This document shows positions 58,701-64,000 of a DNA stretch of 64,000 bases, one piece after another. The notes beneath the pieces are model-generated. The model was not told the DNA's origin. It made no database searches and was given only the letters and a program-made list of their open reading frames with translations. The DNA is from Gambelia wislizenii (taxonomy: Eukaryota; Chordata; Lepidosauria; Squamata; Crotaphytidae): contig JAUMIR010000005.1 in assembly GCA_030847615.1 (NCBI GenBank), positions 213,388,645 through 213,452,644 on the forward strand, read 5' to 3'. Position 1 is the first letter of the stretch; every line of letters starts with the position of its first letter. A program made the position numbers and the translations under genes.

Positions 58701-60077
58701 CTATTTATATATTTTCTCTAGCTGATACCATACTGCTGCCATCTGGAACCAGAGCTTAAAAGCTTACTTTTAAGAAAATTGAATATAAATAGATGCTGAA
58801 GCCATCCATAACTGGGTGGTTACGGCTTGATGCTCTGGATCTGAAAATTAACTTCCAGGCCTCTGCCTGTAAGCCTGATGCTAACTTAGTCATTTTTGAT
58901 CTCCCAGGCAATTTATGGCTCTTATTTTATTATGTATGCATTTGTTACATTTATATTTCACCATTCTTCCAAGTAGTCAAGATGGTATATGTGCCTCTGC
59001 TCCCTACTTTATCTTCACAACAAACCTATGAAGTGGATCAGGCTCAGAGAATAGGTAGTCACCCAGTGTGGGAGGTGGGGACAGGGACTTAAACCTTCAC
59101 AGAAAAACTAAAGTTCTTCCTCAGCTGTATCCTTCAACTTCTTTTCACAGAGTTTATCTCAGGTTCTATGTCCCTATGAAATTAGAACTTGCAGGATGGT
59201 ATGACTACTGCATATACACTAATCATGGGGTTAGCTAGATGTCAGTTTTTAGTTCGGAAATATGCGCATCAACACAATTTTGAACCTGTTCTCAATTGTA
59301 CACATGGTTTCCCCCCAAAGCCAATAATTTGCGGATGTAATGTTCACATGATTTTTTTTTTTTTTGCAAAACAAGATGGTGATTGCAACAAAGTTTTGCA
59401 ATTTTTTTATGTCTTGATGGCATAAAAAGTCACAGAATAGTTCCTGGTAGCTGAAGAGACAATCAAAGTCTCCTGTTAAAATATTGGACTTTTAGCTTGT
59501 TTTAACATTGTAGAATACCAGCACATTCACAACCTAATTCAAAATTAATGCCATCTAGACATTAGTCATCTTGCCCAATTTAGACAGATAAGTTTGCTAG
59601 ATGCTACTTACAAAAAAAATTCAGTACATAGATTTTCTTTTTCTGGAAGACACCTTCAAGAGACTTATGTGGAAGGAATCACTTGCCTTTGGGAGACTTA
59701 ATGCTTTGTAGAACTGCCAAATAATTGTTGAAAGTTTGATATGTTCACCTGAGATTTTTTAAATTGTATTTTGCAAAGCCAAGGTAACATAAACTTACCA
59801 CATGGAAGACACCTGCTGCTTTAACAGGCCTGAATCCTTTGATGGGCACACAGTGATCTGCATGGCCATTACAGAAGCAGCTCCCCTTTACAATAAAATC
59901 ATAGATTGCGTAGTAGTTTAGCTGTGGAGGTTTTGCATTCAAGTCATTACTATGGCAAGGGCAGGGCTGTTGCTTAAGCAGTTGCACTCGAAGGTTAGTA
60001 ATCTTCAACTGTGCCTGAGCTTCAGGGCTGTAGGGGTCATCAGCAGCATAAGGTGGTGATAGAGCTCGGTATATAAT
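25606..60077 (-). CDS. NTN4: Netrin-4, C-terminal 8 coding exons (partial gene span incl. introns)
   Basis: Secreted basement-membrane protein of the netrin family; known in mammals to bind the laminin gamma-1 short arm, loosen laminin networks and influence vessel and nerve growth. Seen here: eight minus-strand exons joined by GT-AG introns with compatible phases (0,1,1,2,1,1,1), 433 codons including the stop. Order: end of laminin N domain (YYAIYDFIVKGSCFCNGHAD), three laminin EGF modules, a DWYHE linker and a C-terminal NTR module (CTCPILNPG, YLVAG). Compared, from memory, with mammalian netrin-4 of about 628 residues, the window holds roughly residues 196 to the end; signal peptide and most of the laminin N domain must lie beyond 64000. 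No frameshift or internal stop was found. Netrin-4 rather than netrin-1/3/5 is chosen because of the near-identical linker and NTR sequence as I recall them. No promoter is in the window. Confidence 0.96.
25870..26150. mobile_element. LTR-like segment with CCAAT boxes in the last NTN4 intron
   Basis: GC-rich island with GGCCAATCAG, ATTGGTTGGTT and GATTGGCTGGGAAGG, and an ATTTAAAT TATA-like site near 26050. It resembles the segment at 56700-56900 in layout. Probably an old LTR fragment. Confidence 0.35.
26151..27668. other. NTN4 intron sequence with a SINE remnant
   Basis: About 26513-26630 is a decayed minus-strand tRNA-SINE tail (TATCCCGCTCTTTCTAAAG, ...TAAATTAGGCTGAAAG). A G-run at 27307-27316. 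Nothing else recognised. Confidence 0.4.
27669..27839 (-). CDS. NTN4: NTN4 exon: core of NTR module
   Basis: 171 bp, phase 1 in and out. Acceptor CTTCACACAG, donor GTAGGT. Reads LKAKILSAHDKGSHAEVNV, then KVLKSTKLKIFRGKR, LYPESW and CTCPILNP. The many lysines and arginines fit the basic netrin C-terminal module. Confidence 0.96.
28758..29082. mobile_element. Foldback element 1 (325 bp)
   Basis: Almost entirely an inverted repeat centred on ACTCACGATCGTGAGT near 28930. Ends GGACTTTTTCAGAC and its complement GTCCGAAAAAGTCC; TTA on each side (28755-28757, 29083-29085). The left arm has an extra small hairpin (CAGCGGTAC...GTACCGCTG). Lies in an NTN4 intron. Same family as 33324-33652 and 40405-40755. 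Confidence 0.9.
29331..29836. mobile_element. Non-autonomous hAT transposon (506 bp)
   Basis: Left end TGGTGGTTCTTAACC (first bases drifted from CAGTGGTTCTTAACC), right end GGTTAAGAGCCACTG; exact 8-bp duplication AGCTAGTG at 29323-29330 and 29837-29844. hAT/Charlie-type by terminus and 8-bp duplication. No transposase. Confidence 0.9.
29990..30253 (-). mobile_element. CR1 LINE internal fragment
   Basis: Minus strand shows GVLGDHRLNRSQECDAAAKK and SLCSDLVRPHLESCVQ, matching the region after FADD in the intact CR1 at 9144-10370, but diverged. Confidence 0.85.
30300..30650 (+). repeat. tRNA-derived SINEs, one complete and one partial head
   Basis: 30421-30650 is a full copy: TGGTGTAGTGGTTCGAATG (A box), GGTTTGAATCCC (B box), then CAAGTCACACTCTCTC, CAAATCTTGCCAAGAAAACC and AAAATGACTTAAAGGC. 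30300-30420 holds one or two decayed heads of the same kind (GTGGTATAGTAGTTAGAGC). Confidence 0.8.
30651..30800 (-). mobile_element. CR1 LINE 3' end fragment
   Basis: Minus-strand CR1 terminus (CATAGAATCTTAGCC... at 30648, then GTCCAACTCCCTGCCATGC and the CTGTTTAAAGACTTC region). Confidence 0.8.
30979..31335 (+). repeat. 5S-rRNA-derived SINE, split by an insertion
   Basis: 30979-31030 reads GATCCTATCTGATCTTGGAA and GCTAAGCCGAGTCAGCCCTG like internal 5S rRNA; 5S similarity resumes at 31203 with ACTTGGATGGGAGACTGCC. The tail TTGCCTAAGAAACCCCTGTG and GAAATTAATGGGGTC is the known tail of 5S-Sauria-type SINEs of lepidosaurs. The first part of the 5S head is decayed. Confidence 0.82.
31031..31202 (+). 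mobile_element. LINE-tail insertion ending in an ATT microsatellite
   Basis: 172 bp between two copies of TACTT (31026-31030 and 31203-31207). It ends in an ATT run (about 31163-31202), as the tails of L2/CR1-type LINEs often do, and contains GTTCTACGCCGCCCTGG. It interrupts the 5S-derived SINE. Confidence 0.75.
31520..31627 (+). mobile_element. CR1 LINE 3' terminus
   Basis: Plus-strand CR1 end: GGCCATCTGTCAGGAGAGC, TGCATGGCAGGGGGTTG and CTCTTCCAACTCTGTGATTC. Confidence 0.85.
32900..33130 (-). pseudogene. hAT transposase C-terminal (dimerisation) remnant
   Basis: Reads LLTIFPSTYFCEALFSALNN and IKTNKRNRLTDEVNSTCLGL on the minus strand, the C-terminal hAT dimerisation motif. The DDE catalytic part is missing, so this copy cannot mobilise itself. 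Confidence 0.85.
33324..33652. mobile_element. Foldback element 2 (329 bp)
   Basis: Arms of about 160 bp with roughly a dozen mismatches; ends GGACATTTTCAGACAC and complement; TTA on both sides (33321-33323, 33653-33655). Subterminal block GCCAGTTTCTGATGACG resembles that in elements 1 and 3. Nested in the hAT, itself nested in a Penelope-like element. Confidence 0.92.
34749..34817 (-). CDS. NTN4: NTN4 exon: 69-nt exon opening the NTR module
   Basis: A very short exon found by searching the intron for the missing segment between the neighbouring exons; phase 1 in and out, exactly 69 bp. Acceptor TTTCCATAG, donor GTGAGT. With the shared first base it reads GKCECKDQVLRNSKIFC then SMKYTY. The two-cysteine CEC and the later FC are the start of the C-terminal NTR (C345C-type) module. 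Confidence 0.93.
35348..35628 (+). repeat. tRNA-derived SINE
   Basis: Starts GGGAGCCCTGGTGGCGCAG, has a GCAAGTTCGATTG B-box-like site, GGTCAGTAAAATGAGTACCC and GGGGGCAATTAGCTAA body, and a GGGTATAAATAAATAAATATT tail region. Typical squamate SINE; sister copies at 52400-52940. Confidence 0.85.
35629..37654. other. NTN4 intron sequence, nothing recognised
   Basis: No coding exon or nameable repeat. A ~1.1-kb AT-rich stretch precedes a CR1 fragment. Confidence 0.4.
37655..38032 (-). mobile_element. CR1 LINE 3' fragment
   Basis: Minus-strand CR1 terminus and C-terminal ORF remnant (MPWRVVDSPSLEVFKQRL; ELDMFSLEKRKLRDDIIAIF). Joined at about 38032 to a SINE 3' half. Confidence 0.85.
38033..38172 (+). 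repeat. tRNA-derived SINE, 3' half
   Basis: GGGCAAATCACACTCTCTC, CAAATCTTGCCAAGAAAACC and ACTTGAAGGCACACAACAAC. The tRNA-like head is missing. Confidence 0.8.
38337..38452 (-). CDS. NTN4: NTN4 exon: linker between EGF modules and NTR
   Basis: 116 bp, phase 2 in, phase 1 out. Reads DWYHEIPGFHSAFNKSEP then WEDEQGYSALRHSG. The acceptor is a tandem TAGCAG: using the first AG (exon from 38452) keeps the residue count I recall for mammals, while the second AG (exon from 38449) would drop one serine. Donor is GTAGAA, weaker than the others in the gene. Confidence 0.93.
38531..38556. repeat. TAAA microsatellite
   Basis: About six TAAA/AAAT units. Confidence 0.8.
38607..38825. mobile_element. Tigger/pogo-like MITE
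   Basis: Starts CAGTGGGTGCTCTGGATCTG and ends CAGATCAGAAAGGCCTACTG followed by TA. The left TA is not preserved. The next Tigger-like copy begins 57 bp further on. Confidence 0.6.
38883..39120. mobile_element. Tigger/pogo-like MITE
   Basis: TA at 38881-38882 and 39121-39122; ends TAGTGGGCCCTTGGAATC and ACAGATACAGAGGACTGACTG's last part. Same family as 1744-1966. Confidence 0.75.
40222..40862 (-). mobile_element. CR1 LINE 3' fragment split by a foldback element
   Basis: 40222-40404 and 40756-40862 together form a minus-strand CR1 3' fragment that aligns with the one at 37655-38032 without a gap once 40405-40755 and one target copy are removed. A 22-bp tandem repeat lies at about 40284-40329. 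Confidence 0.85.
40405..40755. mobile_element. Foldback element 3 (351 bp)
   Basis: Ends GGAGATTTTCAGACAGC and complement, ACA on each side (40402-40404, 40756-40758; CACAG if the element is taken to start one base further in). Arms of about 165 bp, loop near 40578. Subterminal block GTCATTTTCGGATGCTGCCG matches elements 1 and 2 in position and pattern. Confidence 0.93.
41597..41810 (-). CDS. NTN4: NTN4 exon: laminin EGF module 3
   Basis: 214 bp, phase 1 in, phase 2 out. Acceptor ATATTGCAG, donor GTGAGT. Reads CSCHPIGSAV, FCDPSNGDCPCKPGVAG, CERCMVGYWGFGDYG and CRPCDCAGSC, ending GDCIS plus two bases. The junction codon with the previous exon is T+TG (leucine), where I recall proline in mammals; I treat this as ordinary divergence. 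Confidence 0.96.
41820..43084. other. NTN4 intron sequence, nothing recognised
   Basis: No exon or firm repeat. About 42985-43025 (GATTACAACTCCCAGAATCC) resembles a short piece of a DNA-transposon MITE. Confidence 0.35.
43085..43295 (-). repeat. tRNA-derived SINE, nearly complete
   Basis: On the minus strand: head GTGGTGTAGTTGTGTGAGC, B box GGTTTAAATCCC, CAAATCTGGCCAAGAAAACC and the TTGAAGGCACACAACAAC tail. Confidence 0.82.
43888..43927 (+). mobile_element. CR1 3' tail, 40 bp
   Basis: TGGTCTCTTCCAACTCTATG followed by ATTCTATGAC; the last bases of a CR1. Confidence 0.65.
44640..45430 (+). pseudogene. L1-type LINE reverse transcriptase fragment
   Basis: YGDDTILML near 44848 corresponds to the YADD active site of an L1-clade reverse transcriptase (A to G change). 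Further along are YLGVQI, SLPFQLSDRTLKAWQKKL and LKAYYEACQLHHL, as in the L1 ORF2 C-terminal half. Many stops and frame changes. Confidence 0.7.
45431..46330. other. NTN4 intron sequence, nothing recognised
   Basis: May include more decayed LINE sequence but I cannot assign it. Confidence 0.35.
46331..46555. mobile_element. Non-autonomous hAT MITE (225 bp)
   Basis: Ends CAGGGCTGGTTTAAGG and CCTTAAACCAGTCCTG; exact 8-bp duplication GGATGGCC at 46323-46330 and 46556-46563. Confidence 0.92.
47045..47255 (-). repeat. Decayed tRNA-derived SINE
   Basis: Reverse orientation of the 21688 type: GAGCTCATAGTGGCATC, GCAAGCCTGTGAGGTAG and GGGTTTGAAGC (B-box remnant). Confidence 0.6.
47721..47909 (-). 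CDS. NTN4: NTN4 exon: laminin EGF module 2
   Basis: 189 bp, phase 1 to phase 1. Acceptor GTTTCAG, donor GTAAGC. It reads CKCNGHSDTC, then ASGNQSGGVCDNCQHNTEG, CQRCKPGYYRDLRRPF and ends DACK plus one base. Eight-cysteine laminin EGF pattern. The first codon is shared with the previous exon (T+CC, serine). Confidence 0.96.
48643..48769 (-). CDS. NTN4: NTN4 exon: rest of laminin EGF module 1
   Basis: 127 bp, enters in phase 0 and leaves after one base of a codon. Acceptor CTGCTAG, donor GTAAGT. The frame reads VHGRCMCKHNTAGLHCQHC, then APLYNDQPW and GAPNECR, with the regular cysteine spacing of a laminin EGF module. The longest open frame over this DNA on the same strand is a different one and is not the gene. 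Confidence 0.95.
48955..49470. mobile_element. Probable foldback transposon with several internal hairpins
   Basis: Begins near GGGTTTGTCTAGACTTGCC. Internal stems: GAAGCCAGGAAGGA (49133) against TCCTTCCTGGCTTC (49207), and CCCTGGCTTCCTCC-type arms at 49340 and 49440. No partner for the outer terminus or target duplication was identified. Confidence 0.45.
49471..50754. other. NTN4 intron sequence, nothing recognised
   Basis: No exon or nameable repeat. Confidence 0.35.
50755..51372 (-). mobile_element. Penelope-like element, 3' end
   Basis: Minus-strand frame fragments read HESRNMRDTADWASQ, NTEILDQANNYHVRMH and AIEIHKHLDNFNRKEE, the C-terminal part of a Penelope-type endonuclease ORF, followed by a 3' region ending ATGGCCATGAAAGCCTTCAA-like at 50765. 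Differs from the element at 31690-34020, so a second lineage. Confidence 0.75.
51406..51950. mobile_element. Tigger-like MITE interrupted by a ~310-bp unknown insert
   Basis: Ends AACTGGGCCCTCAGTATC and GGATATGGAGGGCTGACTG followed by TA. Between about 51489 and 51805 is unrelated, GC-richer DNA (GCGCTTTCTGCAAGCGCGC hairpin near 51543) not present in the copies at 1744 and 38883. Confidence 0.7.
52395..52940 (-). repeat. tRNA-derived SINE (minus) carrying a nested SINE (plus)
   Basis: Outer copy, minus strand: 52395-52602 and 52835-52940, with its head (GGGAGCTTTGGTGGCACAG) at the high end. Same family as 35348-35628. Confidence 0.85.
52603..52834 (+). repeat. tRNA-derived SINE nested in the opposite orientation
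   Basis: AGGAAGCCCTGGCAATGCAC head, GAGTTCGATCCC B box, GGGGGCAATTAGCTAAC body and a GCTATTGCTATTGCTAT tail. The outer SINE resumes right after it. Confidence 0.85.
52941..54300. other. NTN4 intron sequence with simple repeats
   Basis: ATC repeat at about 53971-53990 and a TG run at about 54170-54183 with a CA run at 54214-54227. No exon. Confidence 0.45.
54300..54700. other. GC-richer segment, possible LTR or promoter remnant
   Basis: Contains GTGATTGGTTGGG, AGCCAATCAGC and a TATATATAT stretch at about 54611. It resembles other CCAAT-rich LTR-like segments in the window. Assignment weak. Confidence 0.3.
55041..55109 (+). repeat. Left member of a ~70-bp inverted repeat pair
   Basis: TATGCCATCAAGACATAAAA...TCACCATCTTGTTTTGC followed by an A run; nearly identical to the reverse complement of 59352-59424. 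Confidence 0.85.
55712..55790. repeat. CTTT microsatellite
   Basis: About 15 TTTC units with one T-rich interruption. Confidence 0.9.
56913..56918 (+). promoter_or_regulatory. TATA box of the LTR-like element
   Basis: TATAAA within the spacer of a perfect GC-rich inverted repeat, 35-60 bp downstream of two CCAAT motifs. Confidence 0.5.
57179..57291. promoter_or_regulatory. Cluster of seven CACGTG E-boxes
   Basis: CACGTG at 57179, 57191, 57202, 57226, 57238, 57275 and 57286, four of them within GTCACGTG; also one CACATG at 57263. CACGTG is bound by bHLH-Zip factors (USF, MYC/MAX, MITF/TFEB). Confidence 0.8.
57541..58934. other. NTN4 intron sequence, nothing recognised
   Basis: AT-rich, no exon seen. 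Confidence 0.4.
58935..59095 (-). repeat. tRNA-derived SINE, 3' part and B box
   Basis: Reverse of the 21688 type: AACAAACCTATGAAGTGG, GGTAGTCACCCAGTGTGG and GGGACTTAAACC. Confidence 0.65.
59352..59424 (-). repeat. Right member of a ~70-bp inverted repeat pair
   Basis: Begins with a T run, then GCAAAACAAGATGGTGATTG and ends TGTCTTGATGGCATA; reverse complement of 55041-55109 with about one difference outside the homopolymer. Confidence 0.85.
59799..60077 (-). CDS. NTN4: NTN4 exon: end of laminin N domain and start of EGF module 1
   Basis: 279 bp, phase 0 in and out. Acceptor ...ACATTCCAG at 60078-60079 and donor GTAAGT from 59798 downward. It reads from IIYRALSPPY through NLRVQLLKQQPCPC, then DFIVKGSCFCNGHADHC and ends ...GVFHV. 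The ALSPPY and CFCNGHAD strings mark the laminin N / EGF border. An inverted-repeat transposon starts only 31 nt upstream of this exon's acceptor. Confidence 0.96.
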
Positions 60078-60108
60078 CTGGAATGTACAAGACAGAGTAA
60101 GTGACTAA

Positions 60109-60595
60109 GGGCTTGTCTACACTGAGGAAATAAACAGAATTGACCTCGGACCTGCTGCGATGTGTCCAGATGATGCACGCAGCAATCCGCTTCATTAAGC
60201 CATTAATCTAGTTTAAGAGAAACTGCAGGAAACTACAAATTTTCCAGGAAACTCCGGAGTGCCTCTGGTTTTTTTGCCCTGGTGCTGCTGCTGCCGCCGC
60301 CACTGCCCCATCGACCAAACAGCTCCCTACGAGAGCCTGGCCGGCACCAGCAGAAGCGATAGTGCCGGCCAGGGTCTCGCAGGGAGCTGTTTGGTCAATG
60401 AGGCAGTGGCGGCAGCAGCAGCAGCACCAGGGACAAGGGGACATGCCAGTGGGGCTGATGCAGTGTCAGCCTGGCTGGCCTCCGACACAGATTCGCCCTG
60501 GGTATGTGTGGCCACCATCATGTTAAATCCAGGGCAAGCCTAGAGCATAATGCTTCGGACTGGCCTTGAATTAGGGCACCAGTGTAGACGAGCCC
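60109..60595. mobile_element. Inverted-repeat transposon (487 bp) beside an NTN4 splice acceptor
   Basis: Ends GGGCTTGTCTACACTG and CAGTGTAGACGAGCCC; 3-bp duplication TAA at 60106-60108 and 60596-60598, matching PIF/Harbinger target use (TWA). The core is a GC-rich palindrome (CTGCTGCTGCCGCCGCCACTG...complement) centred near 60355. The element lies in the NTN4 intron with its near edge 31 nt from the exon at 60077. Confidence 0.9.
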
Positions 60596-60598
60596 TAA

Positions 60599-61139
60599 GA
60601 AAGTGGGGTGCCAACTGAGTCTTAACAATGCTGACAGGCAGGACTACTATCCTGCCTTATCCAAGCACAGAAAGAGCAAGCTCTAGATACTTTTCTGAAG
60701 CTTTCATTTACTAAAAAGCCTGTTTCTTCCTGAGATTTACTTGGCAAGGTGAGGATTTTAGAACTGGATTGCTCCTGTGTTGTGGAAAGGCCTATGAATT
60801 AAACAACAGGGCTCTTCCAGACAGTGCAAATGTTTTCGGAGGCGACAGTATTGGTTGTTTTACCTTTTTAAAAAAGATCTAAATTACATTTAGCCACTCA
60901 TGCATTGTTTTGGGCTATTTCTTCTCTTTTTCTGCAATATTTTGACCTAGCCAAAAGGCAAGTTCAATCAAAACATTTGGTTATCATGTGGACGGTGATG
61001 ATCAAAGTAGGTGTGTCCAACCTGTATTTTCAGGATTTTTCTATCCTAACAATAATGTTTATTTATAATGCCCTTTTCACCAAAGGGCAGAACATCAACA
61101 TATATATTCAAAAACAAGAATAATAAAACATAATGCTAT
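60599..61139. other. NTN4 intron sequence, nothing recognised
   Basis: No exon. GGGCTCTTCCAGACAGTGC near 60810 may be one end of a further DNA transposon. Confidence 0.35.
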
Positions 61140-61570
61140 AAATATGCATGAAATAAAATCCCCAACACCCCACCAGTCGCTACCCATCTCAGTAACCTCA
61201 GGCACAACTCAGCAGCTTAATCTGGCAAATCAAAGAGGAAGATCTTCAACCTCTTATGAAAATGGGTGAGATCCTCCTCCAGCTGAAGATCCAAAGGAAG
61301 ACCATTCCACAGATGCAGAACCAAATCTTGAAAAGCTTGCAGTCTTGACAGGGCTCTGTGCATCGGTGGAACAGACAATAATCCTTTGCCTGAAGATCTT
61401 ATATTCCTGGATGGTACATTCCTAGATTCCTAGATGTACATACCATGGTTGCACAGCTGCCAGGTACTGGGGAAGATCAGAATGGAGAGCTTTAAATACT
61501 GAGAACCAAAAGTTTGAAATGGGTTCTGGCTCAAACTAGTAGCCAGTGTAGGGATCTACAGGGAGAACAA
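61140..61570. repeat. Old interspersed repeat
   Basis: Stretches such as GACCATTCCACAGATGCAG and GGAGAGCTTTAAATACTGAG...AGTAGCCAGTGTAGGGATC match a repeat type that I recall from reptile genomes but cannot name. No intact frame. Confidence 0.4.
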
Positions 61571-63486
61571 ATGCGTGAATATTTAGGAAGATTTAGAACA
61601 ACTCAGATGGCACTGTTCTGGAGTAAAACTAGAACCAGCCCTCTTTTCTTTTTCCATTTCGTGTATCTCAACAATTCTTCATTTTAAACAATTTAGCTTT
61701 TTAAAAACCATCCCTTGACAGCCTTAGTGAAGAAGCAGTAGGCTTTTGTGCTTGGGAAGATTTTTTTTTTTAATTACACACACATCATTGCACAAACTAC
61801 CAGTTTCAACTTGGGTTAAAGCTGCAAGACTGGGAAAAGGAAGTGGGGAACCTATACTGGAAGTGTTCTTCTACTTTGCACAGGTTGACTAGTATGTGTT
61901 TATGGCAGTCTCCTGTGTTTGGTGTGCTAAGTCACTATGAGAGTTTTTAAAAACACCTCTAGATTATAGATCAATAGTGTTAAACTGTAGTGATGCTATT
62001 GCAAACACATACCCATACACAAACACATACCATGCTGGAGTGCTGGGGAGTGGGGTATTAGATTATACGCCTCCAGGCAAGTTTGATATTAACACATCTT
62101 TATTTTGGCAGAATAAGTAAGTCAAGGTATGGATTGATTTCAGCCAAGTTAATTTTGGGCCTTAACCAAAAGGCTGTGTTTCTTATTTTCAGTAGTAATA
62201 GCCAACATATTTCAGAGGAACTAATTACGTTATTTACTGTATACTCCTTTTTAAAGCAAGGGATGTGACATATGTACAGAGCTTTGACAACCCTTTGTCA
62301 AAAGCCTTTTCTCTTATTAAAGATGATGAATTGATTATCTGGTATCTGATTCCATTACTTCACTGGACTGTCACTTCTGAGTGCTGCAGATTGCGATGTT
62401 GATTCAGTGTTATCATGTCTAATCACTTTTTTGTCCCCTAAAAATTTTAGCTGAGCTTCTCTCCTGGCCAAGATCTGGCTCCCTTCCAGAACTGCCAGAC
62501 TTCGCTTAAAAGACTAGGGGCAGTCAGGGTAGTGAGGAGTTCTAAAGGAACAGAAAAGGATTTAGAGCATTTACATTTCTGAACTGAATGGAGGTAGTGT
62601 GCTTTTGTGCACCTTGTCAGCATGCCAAATGTGACAGTGGCCAGTGTGGTGGAGACAAACACAAGCAGGATGTTAAAAAATATTTATGGCTTTTTCTAGT
62701 GTGAAATAAAAACACTCTTTTTGTGCACCGAAGAGTTATACAGTACTTCACACACCCCCATAGGTACTTTTTCTGTGCCTGCTCTGGGGATTGGATCTAC
62801 CATAATTTCCATTAAAGAACTGTTAAAATTTAAGTAGGCAGAATGTTAGGTTTTGGAAAGGCAGGGAAAGTACAAAGCTCCTGAGTTGTGTTTGTCATGA
62901 GTAAAAGTGTTGAGCTCTTGATGGAAGATCTAAATTATTAGTAACACAGTTTAAAAGGCTTTTGTTTCCCTTCCTTTAACACATTAAAACTTTTATACTT
63001 ATCCAAGGAAAAGCCTGTATCAAGCAGGTATGAGCGCAAGTGCCAAGACTTGTGTACATACATCTTTAGAATTTTCTATTTATCCCAATTAAGTGACATA
63101 AAGTTCTGACTACAATGACTTCTTAGCAGCTTTGTGAACATGAAATGCCTTTGGATATGAAAGAAAATTGCTTGGATGATATCCAAGTTCTAGACATTCA
63201 TTTCCTTTCCATGGGGATGATGGAAAATGCAAGCTGAGAAATTTTGGGGGATGGGGAACTAGCACTCTAACTTCCTTTGATTAAAGCAAAATTAAAATAG
63301 TATCCAAGATTTCTTTGTACTTTCTGTCATTAAAAAACAAAAAACAAAACACATTTTCAGGGAAGAGAATTTTAAGAAATTAAGTAACTTATCCTGGACA
63401 TGCCAGTAGGTTTGGGGCATTTTCAGATTTTAAATCAAACTGAAAACACACAAACTGATAAGAACAAATATCTCTTGCTATCCAGT
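61571..63486. other. NTN4 intron sequence, nothing recognised
   Basis: Searched on the minus strand for the preceding netrin exon (the cysteine-rich end of the laminin N domain); none found, so the intron is longer than 3.9 kb. Confidence 0.45.
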
Positions 63487-63550
63487 GTTGTTATTGTTGT
63501 GTGCCTTCAAGTCATTTCTGATTTATGGTGAACTTAAGGCAACCCTATTG
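63487..63550 (-). repeat. tRNA-derived SINE 3' end
   Basis: TTGTTGTGTGCCTTCAAGTC, then TTTCTGATTTATGG and AAGGCAACCC, as in the tail of the 43085 copy. Confidence 0.75.
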
Positions 63551-63559
63551 TTACACTAA

Positions 63560-64000
63560 AAAGCGGGGTGCCTTAGAGTCCCCCCTGTGATGTCAAAATC
63601 TCCTTTAACAGTTGGGGAAATTATTAGCTCAAAAGGAGGTTTGCGAGAGGAGGGTAATTTTGGGAATCTTCTCACCTATGTATACCAGTACTGACTATAG
63701 AGAACCCTCCAGCTAAAGTGAAACAAAGTATTTTATTGGAATAACACAAAAGTGAGCTAACATACACAACACACATGCTTAAGAACCATACAAGGCTATA
63801 GCAGATTAAGACAGAAAGATTGTATAGAGGGCAAGAGGTTTGGGAAGATAGGGTAATAGCTACCAGTCTTGAAGAGAAGAATTCCGTGCAGCAATGATAC
63901 TCAGACAGGCGCCTGAGGGAGGCACAGAAGGTTCCAATCCGGGTTGTGCCAAGAAAGAGAGTGGCCAGGTTCATCTATTGTGGCACACTTTACTATTCTT
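63560..64000 (-). other. Possible LTR or other retroelement edge, cut by window
   Basis: Composition changes here; a minus-strand AATAAA is at 63737-63732, shortly after a GGAGGGTTCTCTATAGTC stretch. Too little to assign. Confidence 0.25.

Noticed and set aside
62447..62662. Possible upstream NTN4 exon
   Set aside because: Does not match the cysteine-rich end of the laminin N domain expected before the exon at 60077.

Overview
The window is vertebrate nuclear DNA, most likely from a squamate reptile (lizard or snake). This is inferred from a long multi-exon gene with vertebrate GT-AG splice sites combined with a repeat fauna typical of lepidosaurs: young CR1 LINEs, a 5S-rRNA-derived SINE, several tRNA-derived SINEs with squamate-type tails, Penelope-like elements, a BEL/Pao retrotransposon, and many hAT, Tigger-like and foldback DNA transposons. 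No species can be named from the sequence alone.

The only host gene I can support is netrin-4 (NTN4), on the minus strand. Eight consecutive coding exons lie at 60077-59799, 48769-48643, 47909-47721, 41810-41597, 38452-38337, 34817-34749, 27839-27669 and 25739-25606 (stop codon included). Together they are 1,299 nt, 433 codons including TGA, with matching phases at every junction. They encode the end of the laminin N-terminal domain, three laminin-type EGF modules, a linker and the C-terminal NTR module. The exons for the signal peptide and most of the laminin N domain lie beyond position 64000. The 3' UTR probably runs to an AATAAA at 23871-23866.

Layout. 1-23850 is intergenic DNA downstream of NTN4: two copies of a ~0.6-kb inverted-repeat transposon (1-521, 3169-3781), a 665-bp insert bounded by 14-bp direct repeats (6949-7641), a young CR1 with an unbroken reverse-transcriptase reading frame (9050-10370), and a decayed BEL/Pao element (about 11949-17753) split by a second CR1 (about 14114-16590). 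From 23850 to 64000 is NTN4, whose introns hold most of the mobile DNA. The intron between 27840 and 34748 has a three-level nest: a Penelope-like element, cut by a hAT transposon with an 8-bp target duplication, itself cut by a foldback element. Related foldback elements occur at 28758-29082 and 40405-40755. A further inverted-repeat transposon at 60109-60595 ends only 31 nt upstream of an NTN4 splice acceptor. A GC-rich LTR-like segment at 56640-57540 carries seven CACGTG E-boxes in 113 bp.

The best candidate for something not yet described is the foldback family. Its three copies share termini and a subterminal block, but their arms match each other within a copy far better than they match other copies, as if each palindrome were being maintained from within. 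Family assignments of repeats are by eye from motifs, termini and target duplications; no database was searched.
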